Source: Bacteroidota bacterium (GTDB lineage Bacteria > Bacteroidota > Bacteroidia > 2-12-FULL-35-15). From it: 48,203 nucleotides of DNA. The DNA is taken from contig JAJTCJ010000012.1 of NCBI GenBank assembly GCA_021323165.1, positions 1-48,203 on the forward strand, written 5' to 3'. Numbering within the stretch: the first letter of the stretch is position 1; the number at the start of each line of letters is the position of its first letter. Position numbers and translations under genes: made by a program. Shown piece by piece: positions 36,245 to 44,894 of the stretch. A model generated the notes under the pieces. It saw nothing but the letters and a program-made list of their open reading frames with translations. It had not been told where the DNA came from and did not search any database.

Positions 36245-36955
36245 ATGTTAGAGTTTTTGAGAAATAAAAATATTATGGTTGTGGTTGCACACCCTGATGA
36301 TGAATTACTTGGCTTAGGCGCTACAATGCATAAACTCATTCATGAGTACGGTGTAAAAACACATCTTGTCATTTTAGGAGAAGGAATTACTTCCAGATCT
36401 GATGAAAGGAATGTGGAAGAATGGAAAAAAGAACTTGAGGTTCACAAAAAGAATATTCATTCAGCTAAAGACAGCATTGGATATAACAATGTAAGCATCT
36501 ATGACTTTCCAGATAACCGATTTGATAGTGTTGCACTTTTGGATCTTGTTAAAGTAATCGAAAAGGAAAAATTAAAGTTTAACCCGGAAATTATTTTTAC
36601 TCATCACGGAGGCGATTTAAATATTGATCATCAAAGAACGTTTGAAGCAGTTGTTACTGCAATTCGTCCAATGGAACATGAAAAAGTATCAACCCTTATC
36701 ACTTTTGAAACTCCTTCCGGGACGGAATGGAGAGCCTCTACAGACCCAAGACATTTTGTTCCTAACCTGTTTTTTGAAGTTTCAGAAAAAGATATTGATG
36801 CAAAAATAAAAGGGATGGAATACTATGAGTTTGAAAAAAGAAAATATCCTCATCCAAGATCACCGGAATCTTTAAAGATTCAATCACAACGTTGGGGAAT
36901 TGTAGTTGGCAAACCGTATGCTGAAGCTTTTCATTTAGTTCGACAAGTTTGCTAA
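36245..36955 (+). CDS. PIG-L family deacetylase
   Basis: 236 residues from the ATG at 36245, 10 bases after the phosphatase stop (an in-frame ATG-like start at 36209 overlaps it). The zinc-binding AHPDDELLG motif is at 15-23, and a later HHGGDLNIDHQRTFEAV supplies the third ligand (HxxH/D type). Family members remove N-acetyl groups from GlcNAc-PI, mycothiol precursors or related sugars. Here it could free an amino group of the nonulosonic acid for re-acylation by the ATP-grasp enzyme. It is the last gene before a terminator. Confidence 0.86.
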   Translation: MLEFLRNKNIMVVVAHPDDELLGLGATMHKLIHEYGVKTHLVILGEGITSRSDERNVEEWKKELEVHKKNIHSAKDSIGYNNVSIYDFPDNRFDSVALLDLVKVIEKEKLKFNPEIIFTHHGGDLNIDHQRTFEAVVTAIRPMEHEKVSTLITFETPSGTEWRASTDPRHFVPNLFFEVSEKDIDAKIKGMEYYEFEKRKYPHPRSPESLKIQSQRWGIVVGKPYAEAFHLVRQVC

Positions 36956-36990
36956 TTGCATTAAAAAACAAACTCAATATTAAATTATAA

Positions 36991-37027
36991 AAAGGAACGG
37001 TCGAAACAACTTGGCCGTTTCTTTTTT
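36991..37027 (+). terminator. Terminator of the nonulosonate operon
   Basis: An imperfect stem (GGAACGGTC against GGCCGTTTC, with G-U pairs) around an ~8-base loop is followed by TTTTTT. It lies 36 bases after the PIG-L gene. Confidence 0.68.
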
Positions 37028-37080
37028 ATAATTAATTCATATAATAGAATATATGTGGTTAGAATACATATTTTTACAAA

Positions 37081-38562
37081 ATGGGAATCATTGAAAAGCA
37101 AGCTACAAAAAATGCTATATTTTCATATTTGGGAGCAGGCTTAGGTTTTATTACAGTAATGTGGCTTTCACATCTCTTAAGTCCAGCGGAAAACGGTGTT
37201 ATTCGAATCATTATTTCTTACGCAGCTCTTTTTTCGCAATTTGCTAACCTTGGTTTTGTAGCTGTTACAGCACGATTCTTCCCATACTTCCGCAACAAAG
37301 AGAAAGGTCATCATGGCTTTCTATTTTATGCGATCTTAATTTCCTCTCTTGGATTTTTACTCTGCTGGATTGTTTTTCTATTTATTCAGCCTTCGTTAAT
37401 AACTTCCAATCAAGCGAAATCGCCATTATTTGTGACTTTTCTTTTTTATTTAATGCCGCTTACTCTATTCACAGTTTTCTTTAACATATTTGATAGTTAT
37501 CTCAGGGCATGTTATAGTTCAGTTGCAGGTTCATTTACAAAGGAATTCCTACAAAGGATCCTGATATTAGCAGTGCTATGTATTTACTATACTGGAAATA
37601 TTGACTTCAGTGTATTCATCTTTCTTTATATGTTTTTCACTTGTCTACCTACTTTAATGCTTGTATATTATATTATAAAGCAAAAGGAATGGCATATTAA
37701 ACCCATACGAGGCTTTCTGAGTAAGGATTTACGCAATGAGATGATCAAGATCAGCGTATATTCTATTTTGTCCGGTGGTGCCGGTGCAATTGTACTCAAC
37801 ATAGATGCGATTATGGTCAATCAGATGCTAGGTGAAGAAAAAACGGGAGTCTATGGTATCGCCTTCTATTTTGGATCCATTCTGCTTATCCCTGCTCGGG
37901 CCATATATAGAATTACCTCAAGTATAGTTGCCGAAAATTTTAAAGCAGATAGGATCAGTGATATCCATAAGCTATATAAGCAAAGCTGCAATACCCAATT
38001 AGCAATAGGTATTTTATTGTTTATTGGGATCTGGTCGAATATCGATAATATAATGCAGCTGCTTCCTCCTGAATATTATTCTGGTAAATATGTAATCCTC
38101 GTTTTATCTGCTGGTTATTTAGTGGAAATGGCGACAGGGATAAATCAGGTAATAATTTCCAACTCACCTTATTATAAATACGACACCTACTTTGTATTTT
38201 TTCTCGTGATAGTGATAATCATAATGAATTATATATTTATTCCTTTGTTTGGAATAATTGGTTCCGCCATAGCAACCGCACTTACGGTAACCATCGGCAA
38301 TTCATTGCGATTCTCACTCTTGTACGTCAAATTCAAAATGCAGCCCTTCACTGTTAATACAATTAAACTTATTGGAATAGCAATAGTGTCTCTGCTTCCG
38401 GGATTGTTTATCCCTTATCTGAATAATCTTTATGTTGACATTGCAATAAGAAGCGGAATTGTCGCTTCTATATTCGTTCTTTTGATCCTAAAGCTTGAAG
38501 CTGCTCCGGAACTGAACAATAAGATCAGGAAGAATTTAAAACATCTCTCAATTAAACTTTAA
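37081..38562 (+). CDS. Wzx-like polysaccharide flippase
   Basis: A 493-residue integral membrane protein with about 12-14 hydrophobic helices spread over its whole length. The N-terminal FSYLGAGLGFITVMWLSHLLSP.E.GVIRIIISYA is typical of the oligosaccharide flippase (MOP/PST) family. It probably translocates a lipid-linked oligosaccharide across the inner membrane. It follows the terminator of the nonulosonate operon on the same strand, so it may serve that glycan but has separate transcription. No Wzy polymerase was recognised nearby. Confidence 0.85.
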   Translation: MGIIEKQATKNAIFSYLGAGLGFITVMWLSHLLSPAENGVIRIIISYAALFSQFANLGFVAVTARFFPYFRNKEKGHHGFLFYAILISSLGFLLCWIVFLFIQPSLITSNQAKSPLFVTFLFYLMPLTLFTVFFNIFDSYLRACYSSVAGSFTKEFLQRILILAVLCIYYTGNIDFSVFIFLYMFFTCLPTLMLVYYIIKQKEWHIKPIRGFLSKDLRNEMIKISVYSILSGGAGAIVLNIDAIMVNQMLGEEKTGVYGIAFYFGSILLIPARAIYRITSSIVAENFKADRISDIHKLYKQSCNTQLAIGILLFIGIWSNIDNIMQLLPPEYYSGKYVILVLSAGYLVEMATGINQVIISNSPYYKYDTYFVFFLVIVIIIMNYIFIPLFGIIGSAIATALTVTIGNSLRFSLLYVKFKMQPFTVNTIKLIGIAIVSLLPGLFIPYLNNLYVDIAIRSGIVASIFVLLILKLEAAPELNNKIRKNLKHLSIKL

Positions 38563-38565
38563 AAC

Positions 38566-38596
38566 AAAAAAGTCCGGATTCACATCCGGACTTTTA
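38566..38596. terminator. Bidirectional terminator between flippase and YfhO-like genes
   Basis: A perfect stem AAAAGTCCGGAT / ATCCGGACTTTT with a 4-base loop, A-run before and T-run after, between convergent genes. Confidence 0.92.
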
Positions 38597-38613
38597 TTTA
38601 AATTTGAAATAGA

Positions 38614-41151
38614 TTATTCATCCCTTTTCTTCCAGGCCATAAACAACGACACTCCAACAAAAGCAAACAGTATTAAACTGGATGCCAATGATATTTTCTC
38701 TCCCGTAAAATATTTCTCAGGCTCAAACTTAAATTCGATAGTATGTTTTCCTGCAGGCACACGCATTGCACGGAGTATCCAGTTAGCTGAGAAATAAGGA
38801 GCCTTCTGACCATCAACATAGGCATTCCAGTCTTTGAAATATACTTCTGAAAATACTGCAAGCTGCTCTGTAGCAGCATTTGACTCGTAAGTCAAATGAT
38901 TAACTTTGTAATCTGTCAGCTTTATAGTGGCTGAAGGATCTGGTTTTGGAACAAAACCTTCGAGCTTATCTTTATAACGCTCATCAACAATAACGGTTCT
39001 TGCCGGATCGATCTCCCCAACTGTTTTTAATTCCTCATCTGCATTCTTCACCATTTTTACTTCATTCACAAACCAGGCATTTCCTAATGCGTATCTGTTT
39101 CTAATTGGTGGAGCTTCATAGTTGTAGATCAGATAACGCATATTAAGCATGTTCAGCACTCCTTGTTGGGCAAATGTCGCACGCAGAGCTGAATCAGAAG
39201 GATTCGTTCTCAGCGTGGAAATAATATTCTGCATATTTCCATAAAGCTGATTCTCTATTAACTCCTGGTATCTTCTCAATTTAGCTGCATGATATCCGCC
39301 AATTGATTTATGATAATAAGAAGTTCTTGCGCTGTTAAACGTTTCCTGAGGATTGCTTATATCAAAAACTCTGTAGTTAGGATCCTTATCTTCCAGTATT
39401 GCTCTGTCAGCAACTGTTTCCGGGAAGGGAACTTTTGCCTCCTGTTTGCTAGTAAAGTTGCTTTCATTTAAAAACGTTTTGTCAACCAAAGCAAGATCAA
39501 ATAGGATAAGAATACCAAGCACTGCTACTAAGATTCCTTTATTAACTTTTGCTTTCAGGTACAACCAAACCATCCCAGCACCAAGTGTGATAAAAAAGAA
39601 ACTTCTTATTGCTTCTCCTTTGAATATGGCAACCCTTGCGCTTTCCAGACCTGCTCTGATACTGTCAGCTGCTTCCTGTCCGCTGCTCTTCGCATAACTT
39701 CCAAGGATCTCTTCGTCCCGGATCCAGGTGAAATCATTGAATACTGTTGGCATTAAATAACATAACAAAGAAAAGCCTCCCGTTACTGCAAATGAAATAA
39801 AGAAAGCATTCTGAACAGAGATCTCTTTATTACTAAATGCCAGTTTAATATTTTGTTTTAATAAGGCAGGGGTCTTAATCATTCTGTCCAATGCCAAAAC
39901 AGCTAATATAGGAATGGCTAGTTCGGCAAGAACCAGTATCATAGAAACTGCTCGGAACTTATTGTATCCAGGGAAATAATCAAGGAATAAGCTGGAAAGC
40001 CACATCATGTTCTTTCCCCATGCTAGGGCCATAGAAAAAATTGTTATCGCTAACAAAGCCCATTTCATTCTTCCCGGAACAATGAATAATCCTAAAACAA
40101 AACAAAACACAATGATCGCGCCTGCATACGGTGACGAAGTAGTAGGTTGATCTCCCCAATATTGAGGGAAGTTTGCAACAACTTCTCTTAACTGAGGCTC
40201 TTCAACAGCTTTCAGAGCATTCTTGTTTTCTTTGATGAGCATTCCATCCGTGCGTCCTTTGAAGCCCGGGATCATCAGTGTCAATGTTTCTGCTTTGCCC
40301 AAACTCCATTGTGTGGCGTAATCTTTATCCACACCGGATGTCTGGTTTCCCTTATCTCCGTTTGCTGAAGTTAATTCAGACGGCCCCCTGATGGTCTGCT
40401 TTGCATAATCATAAGTATTCCAGAGATTGGTTATGTTGCATCCCACTGCAAGTACAATAGCAACAATGAAAACTGAAAATGCTTTAAATATATCTTTGTA
40501 TTGTTTTTGCTTGACCCGTTCAACCCATTCAAATGCAACATAAATAGCACAAAATAATCCAAGGTAATAAGCGATCTGGGGATGATTACAAACCAATTCC
40601 AATGTAAAGAACAAAGCGGTAAGAGCACCTCCGAGTAAATATTTTCCTCTGCACACAAGGATCACTCCTGCAAATACAGGAGCCATATAACCGATTGCTA
40701 ATGCCTGTGTATTATGCCCTGCATCTATGATCAGAAAGAAAAATGCGGAGAATCCAAAACCTATAGCCCCGACTATACTCAGCCATTTATCCACTTTTAA
40801 TACAAGCAGCAAAATAAAAAAACCGAGCATGTATGTAAAAACCATATTTGCCGGAGTTGGGAAACCAAGCATAAATGCGTTTCTCAAAGGAGTTACTAAA
40901 TTCGAAGGATAATAAACCGAGATCTGGTAAGATGGCATTCCACCAAACATGCCGTTAGTCCATAATGCTTCTTCCTTAAACTTTTCGCGGTGATCAACCA
41001 CATCTTTTGACATCCCCCTGTTCTGCACCATATCACTCTGTCTGATTACCTTTCCCTTTAAAAGCGGAGTAAAATATCCGAAAGTAAGTACAACAAAAAT
41101 CACAAGTCCTGTAACAACAGGCAGAATAGATTTCATATTAAGATTCTTCAT
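38614..41151 (-). CDS. YfhO-like multi-spanning membrane protein
   Basis: An 845-residue protein with about 12-14 transmembrane helices in the first ~560 residues, a large extracytoplasmic C-terminal domain and one final helix (about 817-838). Early QNRGMSKDVVDHREKFKEEALWTNGMFGGMP is the conserved first-loop region with substrate-binding charged residues of this GT-C-like family. In Gram-positive bacteria, YfhO relatives glycosylate lipoteichoic acid or other wall polymers. The Bacteroidota proteins are uncharacterised, with probable use of undecaprenyl-phosphate sugars. It is a single gene with its own -7 box. Confidence 0.85.
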   Translation of the reverse strand: MKNLNMKSILPVVTGLVIFVVLTFGYFTPLLKGKVIRQSDMVQNRGMSKDVVDHREKFKEEALWTNGMFGGMPSYQISVYYPSNLVTPLRNAFMLGFPTPANMVFTYMLGFFILLLVLKVDKWLSIVGAIGFGFSAFFFLIIDAGHNTQALAIGYMAPVFAGVILVCRGKYLLGGALTALFFTLELVCNHPQIAYYLGLFCAIYVAFEWVERVKQKQYKDIFKAFSVFIVAIVLAVGCNITNLWNTYDYAKQTIRGPSELTSANGDKGNQTSGVDKDYATQWSLGKAETLTLMIPGFKGRTDGMLIKENKNALKAVEEPQLREVVANFPQYWGDQPTTSSPYAGAIIVFCFVLGLFIVPGRMKWALLAITIFSMALAWGKNMMWLSSLFLDYFPGYNKFRAVSMILVLAELAIPILAVLALDRMIKTPALLKQNIKLAFSNKEISVQNAFFISFAVTGGFSLLCYLMPTVFNDFTWIRDEEILGSYAKSSGQEAADSIRAGLESARVAIFKGEAIRSFFFITLGAGMVWLYLKAKVNKGILVAVLGILILFDLALVDKTFLNESNFTSKQEAKVPFPETVADRAILEDKDPNYRVFDISNPQETFNSARTSYYHKSIGGYHAAKLRRYQELIENQLYGNMQNIISTLRTNPSDSALRATFAQQGVLNMLNMRYLIYNYEAPPIRNRYALGNAWFVNEVKMVKNADEELKTVGEIDPARTVIVDERYKDKLEGFVPKPDPSATIKLTDYKVNHLTYESNAATEQLAVFSEVYFKDWNAYVDGQKAPYFSANWILRAMRVPAGKHTIEFKFEPEKYFTGEKISLASSLILFAFVGVSLFMAWKKRDE

Positions 41152-41193
41152 ATTTATCAGGTTTGTGTGTCGTTTTATGACTAATACAGCTTA

Positions 41194-41201
41194 CAAATAT
41201 A
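41194..41201 (-). promoter_or_regulatory. Putative -7 box of the YfhO-like gene
   Basis: The minus strand reads TATATTTG (full match to TAnnTTTG), 42 bases before the start at 41151. No -33 TTTG was found at the right distance. Confidence 0.4.
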
Positions 41202-41290
41202 ACTGAAAAAGCTTATCTCATTTATTTCTTTTCAGTCTTCACCAAGTACATTATGCCTAAAAAAAGGTATACCTGATCGCAATAAATTCT

Positions 41291-41298
41291 TATTTTTG
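41291..41298 (+). promoter_or_regulatory. Putative -7 box of the 2-oxoglutarate oxygenase gene
   Basis: TATTTTTG matches the consensus and lies 18 bases before the ATG at 41317. Its position shows that a TTG at 41296 is not the start. No clear -33 element. Confidence 0.42.
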
Positions 41299-41316
41299 CG
41301 ACACATAACACAGATC

Positions 41317-42135
41317 ATGAAAAACCTTATTAATCCTGACTATTTAAGCGAAGAAAAAATCAAAGAGATCCGCTCCAAGTTTGAAAATGCTGAGCCCTGC
41401 AAACATGTTGCACTCCCGAATTTTTTATTGAATGATGTGGCCACAACATTATATGATAACTTCCCAAAGCTTGATGCATTAAAGGTTAAACGCAAAAGTA
41501 TAAATGAGAATAAATCTGAAGAATATCATCTTGACCGTTATCATCCTCAGTTCAATGAATTGAGAGATTTTCTGAATTCATCTGAAATGTATGAATGGAT
41601 AAGTAAAGTAACAGGTATAGAAGGATTGACATCAACTTATGACGCCCTCGGTTCGGGTGTTCACCAGGGAGGCCCTGGAAGCTTCGTTGATATTCATGTG
41701 GATGTAAATATGAATCCTGCAGCTAAATTACATCGCAGGATCAATTTGCTGATTTATCTGAATAAGAACTGGAAAGATGAATATGGAGGAGCACTGGAAT
41801 TCTGGGATAAAGATGTAAAAAATTGTATCTCTAAGGTAATGCCTTATTTTAACCAGGCTGCAATAATGGTTACAGATGAAACCTCTTATCATGGTTATGC
41901 TAAGATCAATATTCCGGAGGATGAAAGCCGCAAATCATTTTACGTTTATTATTATACACCTGCCGGAAAAGATTTCGTTTACAGAGATTCACGTTTCAAA
42001 ACCCGTCCGGATGAAAGCATGACTAAAACCGCTATTACTGAGATCAAGGAAACATTAAAGATCAATGCGAAGAAGTTACTTAAATTTTTAGGGGTAAAAT
42101 CACTAGACTTCCAGGATAGAAATAAAAAACAGTAA
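41317..42135 (+). CDS. 2-oxoglutarate/Fe(II) oxygenase (prolyl 4-hydroxylase-like)
   Basis: 272 residues from the ATG at 41317. The double-stranded beta-helix iron site is visible: HVD (H127, D129) followed by LHRRINLLIYLNKNW...GGALEFWD, the distal H192 in SYHGY, and R205 in ESRKSFYVYYYTP for 2-oxoglutarate. Proteins of this type hydroxylate proline or aspartate residues or small molecules. In Bacteroidota they often lie near glycan genes. The substrate cannot be told here. It is single, with its own promoter. Confidence 0.85.
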   Translation: MKNLINPDYLSEEKIKEIRSKFENAEPCKHVALPNFLLNDVATTLYDNFPKLDALKVKRKSINENKSEEYHLDRYHPQFNELRDFLNSSEMYEWISKVTGIEGLTSTYDALGSGVHQGGPGSFVDIHVDVNMNPAAKLHRRINLLIYLNKNWKDEYGGALEFWDKDVKNCISKVMPYFNQAAIMVTDETSYHGYAKINIPEDESRKSFYVYYYTPAGKDFVYRDSRFKTRPDESMTKTAITEIKETLKINAKKLLKFLGVKSLDFQDRNKKQ

Positions 42136-42145
42136 GCAATTTTTT

Positions 42146-42180
42146 AGTTGGCAATAAGCAGTTGGTAGTAATAGACAATA
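42146..42180 (+). repeat. Heptad repeat array upstream of the SDR gene
   Basis: Five consecutive 7-base units AGTTGGC, AATAAGC, AGTTGGT, AGTAATA and GACAATA; the first four are clearly related. Resembles dispersed short tandem heptamers found between genes in many bacteria. Confidence 0.52.
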
Positions 42181-42186
42181 AAAAAC

Positions 42187-42214
42187 ATCGCGTCTTTGTG
42201 TCTTCGCGGTAAAA
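42187..42214 (+). repeat. GCGTCTTTG-type intergenic repeat
   Basis: Sequence containing CGCGTCTTTGTGTCTTCGCGG is richer in GC than its surroundings, with two imperfect copies of the (T/C)GTCTT(T/C)G unit. Similar strings are common between genes of unrelated bacteria. It directly precedes the SDR gene. Confidence 0.35.
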
Positions 42215-42228
42215 TGTGTCTTGATAAA

Positions 42229-43023
42229 ATGGAATTACAAAATAAAATAGTCTGGATCACAGGCGCATCCTCAGGAATCGGTGAAGCACTCGCTTATACT
42301 GCCGTTAATGAAGGAGCTAAAATAGTAATCTCAGCGAGAAGAGAGAATGAATTAAAACGTGTGGCTGCTGAGTGTAAAACAGATATATCTAACATATTTA
42401 TTTTACCCCTGGATCTTGAGCATACCGGAGATGTTGAACATAAAGTTGAAGAGGTCATCAAAAAATTCGGAAGAATAGATGTGCTTATTAACAACAGCGG
42501 AATGGGACATCGCACAAAAGCAGTGAATACTCCTACTGCTATCGATCGTAAAGTGATGGAAGTAAATTTTTTCGGCACCATTAACCTGACAAAAGCTGTT
42601 GCAAAAAGAATGCAGCATCAGAAAAGCGGAAAGATCGTTGTTGTTTCAAGTATAATGGGGAAATACGGACTTCCACTCTATTCTACATACTCTGCCTCTA
42701 AATTCGCTTTATATGGTTATTTCGAGTCTCTGCGACAGGAGTTATATAAAGACAATATTAAGGTTCTTATCGTAAGTCCGGGTTTTATCAATACTGACGT
42801 AAGCACTAAGCTTCTTCTTGAAAACGGACAGGAATATGGTGTTAAAAGCGTTTCACAGGACAAAGGAATGAGTCCGCTTGATTGCGCAAAAGGAATAATC
42901 AAGGCTATTAAAGGAAACCGTGATCATAAATTTGTTGGTGGTTATGAGATCTTCTCCGTTTATGTAAAACAGTATTTTCCTAAGATATTTTATAAACTTA
43001 TGCGGAAAATGACCAAGGAATAA
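42229..43023 (+). CDS. Short-chain dehydrogenase/reductase
   Basis: 264 residues from the ATG at 42229; the ATG-like start at 42196 would translate a repeat and is rejected. Classical SDR motifs: TGASSGIG near 10-17, NNSG near 87-90, the catalytic Ser in VVSSIMG, and YSASK (Tyr and Lys). SPGFINTDVS follows. The C-terminal extension ends in a basic membrane-proximal segment. Similar enzymes (DHRS7-like) act on lipids or steroids, but the substrate is unknown. The gene is preceded by heptad repeats. Confidence 0.86.
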   Translation: MELQNKIVWITGASSGIGEALAYTAVNEGAKIVISARRENELKRVAAECKTDISNIFILPLDLEHTGDVEHKVEEVIKKFGRIDVLINNSGMGHRTKAVNTPTAIDRKVMEVNFFGTINLTKAVAKRMQHQKSGKIVVVSSIMGKYGLPLYSTYSASKFALYGYFESLRQELYKDNIKVLIVSPGFINTDVSTKLLLENGQEYGVKSVSQDKGMSPLDCAKGIIKAIKGNRDHKFVGGYEIFSVYVKQYFPKIFYKLMRKMTKE

Positions 43024-43040
43024 TCCCGTCAACTTTCCAC

Positions 43041-43070
43041 TTGCCTCTTTCATTCTAAACCTTATATTTG
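43041..43070 (+). promoter_or_regulatory. Promoter of icd
   Basis: TTG at 43041-43043, 19 bases, TATATTTG at 43063-43070. This is a good Bacteroidota promoter. It leaves a leader of roughly 65 bases that contains a heptad array. Confidence 0.66.
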
Positions 43071-43104
43071 TACCTCTTAAAAAGGATATCACTTTCGTGA
43101 ACCT

Positions 43105-43132
43105 TTAACTCTTAACCGTTAACTTTTAACTG
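43105..43132 (+). repeat. Perfect TTAACnn heptad array in the icd leader
   Basis: Four in-phase units TTAACTC, TTAACCG, TTAACTT and TTAACTG, ending 10 bases before the start codon of icd and downstream of its promoter. It is therefore part of the predicted mRNA leader. Confidence 0.7.
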
Positions 43133-43142
43133 AAAAATAACA

Positions 43143-44375
43143 ATGAGCAAAATTAAAGTAGCTAACCCGGTAGTTGAATTAGATGGCGATGAAATGACAC
43201 GCATCATCTGGAAATTCATTAAAGACAAATTGATACTTCCTTATTTAGATCTGGATATCAAATATTATGATCTGGGAGTTGAATACCGCGATAAAACAAA
43301 TGATCAGGTTACAATTGATTCAGCGGAAGCTATAAAAAAATATAATGTTGGGATCAAATGCGCCACCATTACTCCCGATGAAGAGCGTGTAAAAGAGTTC
43401 AACTTAAAACAAATGTGGAAATCACCTAATGGAACTATCCGTAATATCCTTGATGGTACTGTTTTTCGTGAACCGATCGTTTGTAAGAATGTTCCCCGCT
43501 TAGTTCCAAACTGGACTGCACCGATATGTATCGGACGTCACGCTTTTGGCGATCAGTACCGTGCTACAGATTTCGTCACTAAAGGAAAAGGTAAATTAAC
43601 TGTAACTTTTAAACCTGAGGATGGCAGTGCAGAACAATCATTTGAAGTATTCAATTTCAAAGGTGATGGTGTTGCACTTACAATGTACAATACAGATGAA
43701 TCGATCAAAGGATTTGCTCATTCTTGTTTCAATACTGCATTATCTAAAGGATGGCCTTTATATCTTTCTACAAAGAATACGATCTTAAAGAAATATGATG
43801 GCCGTTTCAAAGACATTTTTGAAGAGATCTATCAAAAAGATTACAAAGCAAAATTCGATGCAGCTAAGATCGTTTACGAACACCGTTTAATAGATGACAT
43901 GGTTGCTTCAGCATTAAAATGGAATGGTAATTTCGTTTGGGCATGTAAGAACTATGATGGAGATGTTCAGTCGGATACTGTGGCGCAAGGATTCGGTTCA
44001 TTAGGTTTAATGACTTCTGTGTTGGTTACTCCTGATGGAAAAACAATGGAAGCGGAAGCTGCTCATGGAACTGTAACACGTCATTACCGTGATCACCAGG
44101 CAGGGAAACCAACTTCAACTAATCCTATCGCTTCTATTTTTGCTTGGACAAGAGGTTTAGAATTCCGCGGTAAACTTGATAATAACCAGGAATTGATCAA
44201 CTTCTGCCAGACACTTGAAAAGGTTTGTGTTGAAACAGTTGAATCAGGAAAAATGACAAAAGATCTTGCTGTTTGTATTCATGGGAATAAGGTAAATCAC
44301 GGTGAACATTATTTGTACACTGAGGAGTTTTTATCTGCTCTAGATACAAACTTAAAAGCAAAACTCGGAAAATAA
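43143..44375 (+). CDS. icd: NADP-dependent isocitrate dehydrogenase, eukaryote-like type
   Basis: A 410-residue protein. [16 protein letters not shown] at the start, [34 protein letters not shown], and [12 protein letters not shown] near the end (NADP-binding) are signatures of the dimeric IDH found in eukaryotes and many Bacteroidota. It is unlike the E. coli type. It converts isocitrate to 2-oxoglutarate in the TCA cycle and supplies NADPH. It is alone between a promoter and a terminator. Confidence 0.95.
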   Translation: MSKIKVANPVVELDGDEMTRIIWKFIKDKLILPYLDLDIKYYDLGVEYRDKTNDQVTIDSAEAIKKYNVGIKCATITPDEERVKEFNLKQMWKSPNGTIRNILDGTVFREPIVCKNVPRLVPNWTAPICIGRHAFGDQYRATDFVTKGKGKLTVTFKPEDGSAEQSFEVFNFKGDGVALTMYNTDESIKGFAHSCFNTALSKGWPLYLSTKNTILKKYDGRFKDIFEEIYQKDYKAKFDAAKIVYEHRLIDDMVASALKWNGNFVWACKNYDGDVQSDTVAQGFGSLGLMTSVLVTPDGKTMEAEAAHGTVTRHYRDHQAGKPTSTNPIASIFAWTRGLEFRGKLDNNQELINFCQTLEKVCVETVESGKMTKDLAVCIHGNKVNHGEHYLYTEEFLSALDTNLKAKLGK

Positions 44376-44394
44376 ATCACGAGTAAGTTTTAAG

Positions 44395-44431
44395 AAAAGC
44401 AGAGGTTTTATATTCAAGCCTCTGCTTTTTT
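44395..44431 (+). terminator. Terminator after icd
   Basis: AAAAGCAGAGG pairs with CCTCTGCTTTT around a ~14-base loop, followed by further T residues. Confidence 0.85.
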
Positions 44432-44472
44432 ATTTTGGCATATATTTTTATTAACCCCAAAAAATTATAAAG

Positions 44473-44892
44473 ATGAGTGTAATAAAAGAATTTAAAGAGT
44501 TCGCATTAAAAGGTAATGTTGTTGATCTGGCGGTCGGAGTTATTATTGGTGCAGCCTTTGGCAAGATCGTGTCCTCCCTGGTAAATGATATAATCATGCC
44601 TCCTATCGGATTGATCATGAAAGGAAAAAATTTCGCTGATATGTTCTATGCTCTGGATGGCAATACTTATGAAAGCTTAGTAAAAGCTAAAGAAGTAGGT
44701 GCGCCAATACTTACTTACGGAAATTTCATTCAAGCCTTCCTTGATTTCATCATAATAGCATTTGCCATATTTCTCATGATCAAAATGATCAACCGATTCA
44801 GAAAAAACGAGAAAAACAATCCCGAAGCACCTGCTGCACCAACAGCAGAGGAAAAATTACTGATTGAAATAAGAGATCTTTTAAAAAAATAA
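44473..44892 (+). CDS. mscL: Large-conductance mechanosensitive channel MscL
   Basis: A 139-residue protein of normal length. The start [30 protein letters not shown] is the amphipathic helix and pore-lining helix of MscL. The second transmembrane helix (about 83-103) and the cytoplasmic C-terminal helix ending [12 protein letters not shown] follow. It opens under membrane tension on osmotic downshock. It ends 2 bases before the DUF3078 gene, so the pair is probably co-transcribed. Confidence 0.95.
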   Translation: MSVIKEFKEFALKGNVVDLAVGVIIGAAFGKIVSSLVNDIIMPPIGLIMKGKNFADMFYALDGNTYESLVKAKEVGAPILTYGNFIQAFLDFIIIAFAIFLMIKMINRFRKNEKNNPEAPAAPTAEEKLLIEIRDLLKK

Positions 44893-44894
44893 TC

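Noticed and set aside
36762-36977. Minus-strand frame of 71 residues at the end of the PIG-L gene
   Set aside because: Antisense to a well-supported deacetylase; no homology or promoter.
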